Shown: piece after piece, positions 6,632 through 11,101 of the stretch
Numbering within the stretch: position 1 is the stretch's first letter
How the letters are laid out: each line of letters opens with the position of its first letter
NCBI GenBank assembly: GCA_018644745.1
Contig: JABGPX010000359.1
Coordinates: 1 to 11,101, forward strand
Direction: 5' to 3'
Source of the DNA: Spirochaetales bacterium
Lineage (GTDB): Bacteria > Spirochaetota > Spirochaetia > ARS1246
DNA length: 11,101 nucleotides
Notes under the pieces: model-generated
The model's input: only the letters and a program-made list of their open reading frames with translations
Told to the model about the DNA's origin: nothing
The model's database searches: none
Program-made: the position numbers and the translations under genes

Positions 6632-7519
6632 TTAGGATTGGAGTTGTTTTAGAAGTTTTTTAAGAATTGCGGATTCTTTGTCGGTTGCCGGAAGTAAGGG
6701 TTTGCGGGGAGCCCCGATTGAGTGCCCCTGAAGATCACACCCGGCTTTCACAAACTGAGTGTATTTCCCACCGCCCTCAAAGCAGTCCAGAATCGGCAGC
6801 ATTTTATATGAGTGCTCTTTCGCCGCCTGAATGTCTTTATTTATCATCGCGAGGTTATAGAGTTCCATGTGTTCTCGCGGGATAACATTTGCCACTCCGG
6901 CCACCCAGCCGACCGCGCCGAGAAGAAAACTCTCGAAGGCTATGGTATCACTACCGCAAAACACGTCAATTTTGTCTCCGCATCGGCGGATTATCTCGCT
7001 TACCCGTGTCGAATCGCCGGTGCTCTCTTTGATGTATGCGACATTTTTTAATTCGGCTAGTTCCTCGACCAGATCAGGGGTGAGATCGACGCCGGTTCGT
7101 GCCGGATAGTTGTACAGCATAATAGGCAGGTCTATTGCGCTGTCTACCGTAGCAAAATGATCATAGAGTTCCGTCGGGGTAGGTAATGAGTAGTACGGCG
7201 GCGCGAGCAGCACGCCCTCGGCCCCGGCGTCTTGTGCCGCTTGAGAAAGCCGTATTACTTCACGGGTACTGCCGGCGTTTGTTCCAATGAGCACTGGAAC
7301 CCTTCCCGCTGCTGTTTTTAGCACGACTCGGGATACGTCGTTTTTCTCCGCATCATTGAGGGCGTAGTATTCGCCAGTGCTTCCTAGGGGTACCAGCCCC
7401 TGAATGCCTCCGTCTGTAATGAGATAGTCGACAAAAGACTCCAGAGTGCCGAGATCCACCGTACCATCAGGGCTCATCGGCGTGCTCAGGGCGACATAAA
7501 CTCCTTGAAATTTCCCCAT
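6632..7519 (-). CDS. DHDPS/N-acetylneuraminate-lyase family aldolase
   Basis: A class I Schiff-base lyase of 295 residues, the standard length. It has GSTGEYY at 46-52 (the carboxylate-binding loop), YNYPARTG at 136-143 with catalytic Y138, and YIKEST with the Schiff-base K164. The family makes or breaks a bond to pyruvate: dihydrodipicolinate synthase, N-acetylneuraminate lyase, 2-keto-3-deoxygluconate aldolase and related enzymes. R141 matches the substrate-carboxylate Arg of DapA (R138 in E. coli), so DapA activity cannot be excluded, but the AOR partner and GntR control point to catabolism. It is the first gene of the minus-strand operon. AAGGG at 7532-7528, eight bases from the ATG, and a promoter at 7604-7577 support the start. 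The best guess is cleavage of a 2-keto-3-deoxy sugar acid to pyruvate and an aldehyde that AOR then oxidises. Confidence 0.88.
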   Translation of the reverse strand: MGKFQGVYVALSTPMSPDGTVDLGTLESFVDYLITDGGIQGLVPLGSTGEYYALNDAEKNDVSRVVLKTAAGRVPVLIGTNAGSTREVIRLSQAAQDAGAEGVLLAPPYYSLPTPTELYDHFATVDSAIDLPIMLYNYPARTGVDLTPDLVEELAELKNVAYIKESTGDSTRVSEIIRRCGDKIDVFCGSDTIAFESFLLGAVGWVAGVANVIPREHMELYNLAMINKDIQAAKEHSYKMLPILDCFEGGGKYTQFVKAGCDLQGHSIGAPRKPLLPATDKESAILKKLLKQLQS

Positions 7520-7556
7520 ATAGTTATCCCTTCTTTAAAAACAAAGATTTATTATG

Positions 7557-7586
7557 TTGACAAAGTAACATGTCGTATTTTACACT
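7557..7586 (+). promoter_or_regulatory. Putative sigma-70-like promoter for the gntR-like gene
   Basis: A perfect -35 TTGACA at 7557-7562, then an 18-bp spacer and TACACT at 7581-7586 (four of six). The predicted start is near 7593, giving a leader of about 58 bases before the ATG at 7651. It overlaps the minus-strand promoter. Confidence 0.5.
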
Positions 7587-7604
7587 ACATAGATTAAGAG
7601 TCAA
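7577..7604 (-). promoter_or_regulatory. Putative sigma-70-like promoter of the aldolase-AOR-moaD operon
   Basis: Read on the minus strand, TTGACT (7604-7599, five of six) is followed after 16 bp by TAAAAT (7582-7577, five of six). The predicted start is near 7570, about 50 bases before the aldolase ATG. Its -10 box shares two bases with the -10 box of the opposing promoter, so the two promoters should exclude each other. Confidence 0.6.
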
Positions 7605-7607
7605 GAT

Positions 7608-7631
7608 GGATCAATGAACTATTGATGATCC
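7608..7631. promoter_or_regulatory. Inverted repeat, candidate operator of the GntR-like regulator
   Basis: ATCAAT (7610-7615) and ATTGAT (7621-7626) form a perfect 6-bp inverted repeat around GAACT. With a one-base bulge the outer bases GG (7608-7609) and CC (7630-7631) extend it. It lies 20 bp before the gntR-like ATG and just upstream of the minus-strand -35 box, so a bound regulator could act on both promoters. Confidence 0.45.
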
Positions 7632-7650
7632 CCGGCCGAAGTAAAAACGA

Positions 7651-8517
7651 ATGAGTATATCTGCATTTATTAAGAATGATCTTCAAAGACGTATACAGGC
7701 TGGAGAAATGTTACCCGCGAACCTGTCTTTGGCGGATCTGTCCCGGCATTACGGAGTAAGTATAACACCCGTAAGGGATGCAATGCAGGCGCTTGTCAGC
7801 GAAGGCTTCATTCTCAAGCTGGACAGCCGCAGGATGGAGATAAATCCGGAAAAGATCGGCACCGGCGGCAGCGACTTAGTCCTGGACTTTCCAAAAGGAC
7901 CCGCCGAATGGGATGAAGTCCTTCTTGATGAGGTGATGTTTGCCAGCCTGAGTCTCGTCGGAGTGTACCTGCGTGAGGGACCGTTGGCTGAGAAGTATCA
8001 GGTCGGTCGCTCGATTATTCGTGGTACCTTCGGCAGGTACGCGGGTGCGGGGCTGCTTGAGCATGTTCCCCATCGGGGCTGGCGGGTTCATCCATTTCGG
8101 GAAGAGGATATGGATGACTATCTGGCGGTACGCGAAGTCCTGGAACTCATGGCGCTGGATCTTGCCTGTCCTTATATAAAAAGATCTGAAATCGTTGCGT
8201 TACTTGATAGCGAGAATCACGCATTGAATAATGCTATACATTTATACATTATCGATAAATCGGGGAATCGTTATATAGCCGATTTTTTTAAGCAGTTTGT
8301 AGCCAGATATTATACCAAGCTATTTTATTATGCCGCGCCGGAAGCATCGGTGGTGGATGAAATGACCTCTCAGCATCAGACTCTCTTGGAAACCTTGTTG
8401 GTTGAAGACTGGGAGAAGGCACGGAAAGTGCTTTCACACCATATCAGGGCTCAGAAAACCGTGCTGGAAAAGCTGCTGGTGAAAGACCGCGGCCATATAA
8501 ATCGCAGGAGCAAGTAA
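7651..8517 (+). CDS. GntR-family regulator with two winged-helix domains and a C-terminal FCD-like domain
   Basis: A DNA-binding transcription regulator of 288 residues, longer than the usual 220-250. Residues 1-66 form a GntR winged helix: SLADLSRHYGVSITPVRDAM is the helix-turn-helix, and ALVSEGFILKLDSRRMEI covers the wing. Residues about 88-148 look like a second one: LAEKYQVGRSIIRGTFGRY, then AGLLEHVPHRGWRVHPF, matching the 'GLVE-PNRG-V' wing. From about 152 a FCD-like helical domain follows, starting EDMDDYLAVREVLELMALDLA. H197, H242 and H263/H264 are possible metal or ligand contacts; FCD proteins often bind organic acids. The start at 7651 has only a poor Shine-Dalgarno sequence. The gene is divergent from the aldolase-AOR operon across a promoter region with an inverted repeat, so it probably controls that operon and itself. 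The sugar acid or keto acid of the pathway is the likely effector (inference). Confidence 0.85.
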   Translation: MSISAFIKNDLQRRIQAGEMLPANLSLADLSRHYGVSITPVRDAMQALVSEGFILKLDSRRMEINPEKIGTGGSDLVLDFPKGPAEWDEVLLDEVMFASLSLVGVYLREGPLAEKYQVGRSIIRGTFGRYAGAGLLEHVPHRGWRVHPFREEDMDDYLAVREVLELMALDLACPYIKRSEIVALLDSENHALNNAIHLYIIDKSGNRYIADFFKQFVARYYTKLFYYAAPEASVVDEMTSQHQTLLETLLVEDWEKARKVLSHHIRAQKTVLEKLLVKDRGHINRRSK

Positions 8518-8595
8518 TACCGCGAAGCTTCCTAGAACAAGGCACCGGGCACAGAACGGTTCATCAATTACAATAAATATTATTTAGGAGAAAAT

Positions 8596-9645
8596 ATGAA
8601 CAACGACTTGGAGCTGCTGAAGCGGCTTTCCGACAGCCCGGGTGTCTGCGGGTTTGAAGATCCCGCGCAGGAAATCGCGGAAAGAGAATTAAAAAGCTGC
8701 TGTGACGAAGTATGGCGGGACCGTATGGGTAACTGCTTCGGCCTGAAGAAGGCCACATCCGGAGCAGCGAATCCACAAAAAGTCATGTTTGCCGGTCATG
8801 TCGATGAAATCGGCTTGATGACGACCTTTATCGATGACGATGGCTTCATTCGATTTGCACCCGTCGGGGGCCTTAGTTCGCAGTATCTGATCTCCCAACG
8901 GGTGATAGTTCACGGCAACGAACCTGTCGCCGGTGTTATTCCGCCAAAGTACCAGGGGCTCATGAGTGATGCTGAGAAAAACCGGATTCTTGCCATTGAA
9001 GATCTTTACATCGACACAGGGCTTCCTGCCGAAGAGGTAAAAGCCAAGGTACATATCGGTGATATTATCAGCATAGATATGGATTTTCGCATGCTCAATG
9101 ACAAGGTAGTAACCGGCAGAAATTTCGACGATCGTCTTGGTGTGTACTGCATGATTCAGGCAATGAAGAATTTAGGTGAGACCAATGTTGATGTCTACGC
9201 GGTTTCGACTGTGCAGGAAGAGCTCGGCGTAAGAGGGGCTCACACGGCAGCGTTTGCGGTAGATCCTGATTTCGGAATTGCCATAGACGGCAGTATTACC
9301 TGGGACGTTCCTCACGCTAAGGCGCATCAGAAGCATTGTTATCTGGGGCAGGGAACCGGGATTTATATGATGGACAGGCTCACCCTCGGCAGCCCCAAAT
9401 TGGTCAAGTTCCTCATCGATACCTGTGAAAAATACGGCATCGCATATCAGAGGAATGTCGGCGGCGGTACCGACGCGTCGGCGATACAGCGGGCCAAAGG
9501 CGGAGCCCTGAGTACAACTATAGGAGCGCCTACCCGGTATATGCATTCGTCAGTTCAGCTTGCGCATATCGATGATCTGGCGGCGACAAGTATGCTGCTC
9601 AAGGCCTTTGCTGAGCACGCTCACGAACTGGACCAAGGAACCTGA
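8596..9645 (+). CDS. M42-family metallopeptidase (glutamyl aminopeptidase/FrvX-like)
   Basis: A cytoplasmic di-metal aminopeptidase of 349 residues, the normal family length. Metal-site residues in order: H68 and D70 in AGHVDEIG, D178 in NFDDRLG, E208 (general base) and E209 (ligand) in VQEELG, D231 in IAIDGS and H317 in MHSS. The GGTDAS segment at 290-295 is also typical. The family forms large dodecameric tetrahedral shells that trim peptides; some members sit in sugar operons as FrvX or carry endoglucanase annotations on weak grounds. AGGAG at 8586-8590, five bases from the ATG, fixes the start. It follows the GntR-like gene by 78 bp and precedes the UroD-like gene by 24 bp. Its role here is unclear. 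It could remove an amino acid from a conjugated substrate, which would fit the presence of serine dehydratase, but that is speculative. Confidence 0.9.
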   Translation: MNNDLELLKRLSDSPGVCGFEDPAQEIAERELKSCCDEVWRDRMGNCFGLKKATSGAANPQKVMFAGHVDEIGLMTTFIDDDGFIRFAPVGGLSSQYLISQRVIVHGNEPVAGVIPPKYQGLMSDAEKNRILAIEDLYIDTGLPAEEVKAKVHIGDIISIDMDFRMLNDKVVTGRNFDDRLGVYCMIQAMKNLGETNVDVYAVSTVQEELGVRGAHTAAFAVDPDFGIAIDGSITWDVPHAKAHQKHCYLGQGTGIYMMDRLTLGSPKLVKFLIDTCEKYGIAYQRNVGGGTDASAIQRAKGGALSTTIGAPTRYMHSSVQLAHIDDLAATSMLLKAFAEHAHELDQGT

Positions 9646-9669
9646 GATTGGCGATTTAAAGAGATAGAA

Positions 9670-10719
9670 ATGAAAAATTCGATAACCCGTGTACATGCGC
9701 TCATCAACGGCGAACAGCCAGATCGGCCGCCAATTTTTGAACTGCTCCGAAATGATGCCGTGTTGACCCACTTCTCAGGTGAACGTCTTACCATTGAAAA
9801 CGCTGAAAGGGTGGTATTCGGCGCCTATGAACCGGCGGTCGATGCGACCCGTCCCGCCGTACGTTTACCAGGCAAGGAAGAAACAATGCAACTCGATGAC
9901 GGCAGAGAGCAGCGTAACTTTCGATGGACCGCCTGGACCGAGCATGTCCGATACGAAAGCGATGATGAATATGTAACGAAGAAACGAGAGCTACTGAGAG
10001 CAGATCCGGCGGAGTGGGGCAAAACTCAGGTAGAGAATATCGATCGTTATTTTCGAGATGTAGACGATCATCGACGCAGGCTTGGTGAGGTATTTTTTGT
10101 TCCCGGAGGCCGGAGCCCAGGTCTCATGAAGCTAATAACCGAATCAGGGCTCGAGCAGTTTATCTATCGGAGCACTGATCATCCCGGCCTTATTGATGAA
10201 CTCCTGGAACATCAGACCGTGAGTTCAGTGTCCTTTATCGAGCATCTTCCCGACGATCATGGTCTTGAGCTGGTAATTGTGGGTGAAGACATCGCTTATA
10301 AAACCGGTCCGATGTTCGCGCCGAATTGGTTTGATGAGTTCTTCTTTTCCCGGCTTGCGAGGGTTGTCGAAGCGTATCATCGGAAGGGAATAAAAGTTCT
10401 TTTTCACTCGGATGGAAATTTGAATGAGGTACTCGGCGGTCTAGTTGAGGCGGGAATAAATGGACTAAATCCTATTGAAACTTTGGCGGGAATGGATATC
10501 AGAAACATCCATTCACGGTTTCCCGATCTGTTCATGGTCGGCGGGATTGATGTCTCTCAGCTTTTGCCTTTCGGAACGCCTGATGACATCAGGCGCGCGG
10601 TTAGAAAGGCGATAGAGGATGCAGAAGGGAAAATAATGATCGGCTCCTCAACAGAGCTTAATAACGACGTACCATTGGAAAACTACCTGGCTCTTCGTGA
10701 AGCTGTCCTGGAATCCTAA
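9670..10719 (+). CDS. Uroporphyrinogen decarboxylase-superfamily protein (MtaA/CmuA-like, not HemE)
   Basis: A UroD-fold TIM barrel of 349 residues. The family includes heme-pathway decarboxylase and cobalamin- or coenzyme M-linked methyltransferases (MtaA, CmuA). Family features are NGEQPDRPPIFE near the N-terminus, FHSDGN at 245-250, GINGLNPIETLAGMDI at 262-277, GGIDVSQLLPFGTPDDI at 291-307 and the C-terminal GSSTELNNDVPLENYLALREA. Methyltransferases of the MtaA type bind zinc through H-x-C; here the equivalent is H246-S-D248. HemE substrate-binding motifs are not evident, so this is not the heme enzyme. No corrinoid protein or methyltransferase partner is in the window. It follows the M42 gene by 24 bp, with a modest AAAGAG site, and is probably co-transcribed with it. 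Such genes recur in sugar-catabolic clusters with unknown roles; I assign no reaction. Confidence 0.8.
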   Translation: MKNSITRVHALINGEQPDRPPIFELLRNDAVLTHFSGERLTIENAERVVFGAYEPAVDATRPAVRLPGKEETMQLDDGREQRNFRWTAWTEHVRYESDDEYVTKKRELLRADPAEWGKTQVENIDRYFRDVDDHRRRLGEVFFVPGGRSPGLMKLITESGLEQFIYRSTDHPGLIDELLEHQTVSSVSFIEHLPDDHGLELVIVGEDIAYKTGPMFAPNWFDEFFFSRLARVVEAYHRKGIKVLFHSDGNLNEVLGGLVEAGINGLNPIETLAGMDIRNIHSRFPDLFMVGGIDVSQLLPFGTPDDIRRAVRKAIEDAEGKIMIGSSTELNNDVPLENYLALREAVLES

Positions 10720-10729
10720 TTCGACTGAC

Positions 10730-10758
10730 TTCGCAAATACTCCGGAATTGGATATATT
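10730..10758 (+). promoter_or_regulatory. Putative sigma-70-like promoter of gpmI
   Basis: TTCGCA (10730-10735, four of six) and TATATT (10753-10758, five of six) are 17 bp apart. The predicted start is near 10765, giving a leader of about 28 bases that contains AAAGGA at 10781-10786, six bases before the ATG. Confidence 0.55.
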
Positions 10759-10792
10759 GGTAGAGAACCATAAACGACAAAAAGGACACATC

Positions 10793-11101
10793 ATGATAGC
10801 ACCTCTCTCGAAGAATACATTTATGAAAGATAGAAAAGGCCCCCTTGTACTCGTAATAATGGATGGAGTCGGTTACGGCAAGTTCGAGGAAGGCGACGCT
10901 TCCAAAGCCGCTTATACGCCAATTCTCGACCGGCTTCAGTCTCAATGGCCGACAACAAAGCTGCAAGCTCATGGAATCGCGGTTGGTCTCCCTGATGACG
11001 GCGATATGGGAAACAGCGAGGTCGGTCACAACGCAATCGGCTGTGGCAGGGTTTTTGCTCAGGGGGCGAAACTTGTTACCCGGTCAATTGCCAGCGGCGA
11101 T
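10793..11101 (+). CDS. gpmI: 2,3-bisphosphoglycerate-independent phosphoglycerate mutase (3' end outside the window)
   Basis: Interconverts 3- and 2-phosphoglycerate in glycolysis and gluconeogenesis, using two Mn2+ ions and a phosphoserine intermediate. The first 103 residues are visible. LVLVIMDGVGYG holds the first metal-binding Asp of the alkaline-phosphatase fold, and MGNSEVGHNAIG holds the catalytic Ser. VFAQGAKLVTRSI continues the family pattern before the window ends. The ATG at 10793 has AAAGGA six bases upstream. A second in-frame ATG at 10823 is closer to the conserved core, so the start could be ten codons later, but it lacks as good a ribosome site. The gene has its own promoter and a house-keeping function, so it probably marks the right-hand edge of the catabolic cluster. 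Confidence 0.93.
   Translation, partial: MIAPLSKNTFMKDRKGPLVLVIMDGVGYGKFEEGDASKAAYTPILDRLQSQWPTTKLQAHGIAVGLPDDGDMGNSEVGHNAIGCGRVFAQGAKLVTRSIASGD

Noticed and set aside
8563..8568. ATCAAT as a second GntR-like half-site before the M42 gene
   Set aside because: A single 6-base match without an inverted partner is expected by chance.
8560..8583. Promoter for the M42 gene from AT-rich TACAAT/TATTAT
   Set aside because: No -35 box at acceptable spacing. The region is more likely just an AT-rich ribosome-binding leader.
1..11101. CRISPR array, tRNA, insertion sequence, phage or toxin-antitoxin genes
   Set aside because: No regularly spaced repeats, cloverleaf-like segments, transposase or integrase motifs, or small toxin pairs were seen on either strand.

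Overview
This 11.1 kb window comes from a bacterial chromosome of roughly 50-55% GC (estimated by eye). Genes are densely packed and AGGAG-type ribosome-binding sites are common. An Fe-S L-serine dehydratase and a tungsten/molybdenum aldehyde:ferredoxin oxidoreductase point to an anaerobe. A spirochaete-like marine or sediment anaerobe would fit, but nothing here proves the taxonomy.

Layout, left to right. (1) 1-1491: an Fe-S L-serine dehydratase cut by the left window edge. (2) 1566-4485, plus strand: a sulfatase, a PptA/4-oxalocrotonate-type tautomerase and an enolase-superfamily (mandelate racemase/muconate lactonizing) enzyme. The sulfatase start sits five bases after a perfect TATAAT box, so its mRNA may be leaderless. 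(3) 4501-7519, minus strand, convergent with the previous block: a DHDPS/N-acetylneuraminate-lyase-family aldolase, an aldehyde:ferredoxin oxidoreductase (AOR) and a MoaD/ThiS-like protein, probably one operon. (4) 7520-7650: a divergent control region with overlapping sigma-70-like promoters on both strands and an inverted repeat. (5) 7651-10719, plus strand: an unusual GntR regulator with two winged-helix domains, an M42-type metallopeptidase and a UroD-superfamily protein. (6) 10793-end: the start of 2,3-bisphosphoglycerate-independent phosphoglycerate mutase (gpmI) behind its own promoter, probably a return to core metabolism.

Working hypothesis (inference): the centre of the window is a catabolic locus for a sulfated sugar or sugar acid taken into the cytoplasm. 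The sulfatase would remove sulfate, the enolase-superfamily enzyme would dehydrate an acid-sugar to a 2-keto-3-deoxy acid, the DHDPS-family enzyme would cleave it to pyruvate plus an aldehyde, and AOR would oxidise the aldehyde with ferredoxin as acceptor. The families dehydratase + KDG-type aldolase + AOR are those of the archaeal non-phosphorylative Entner-Doudoroff route, here next to a sulfatase and a tautomerase. The GntR protein between the two arms is the likely regulator. No transporter, kinase or sulfatase-maturation enzyme is in the window. I found no tRNA, rRNA, CRISPR array, insertion sequence or attachment site.
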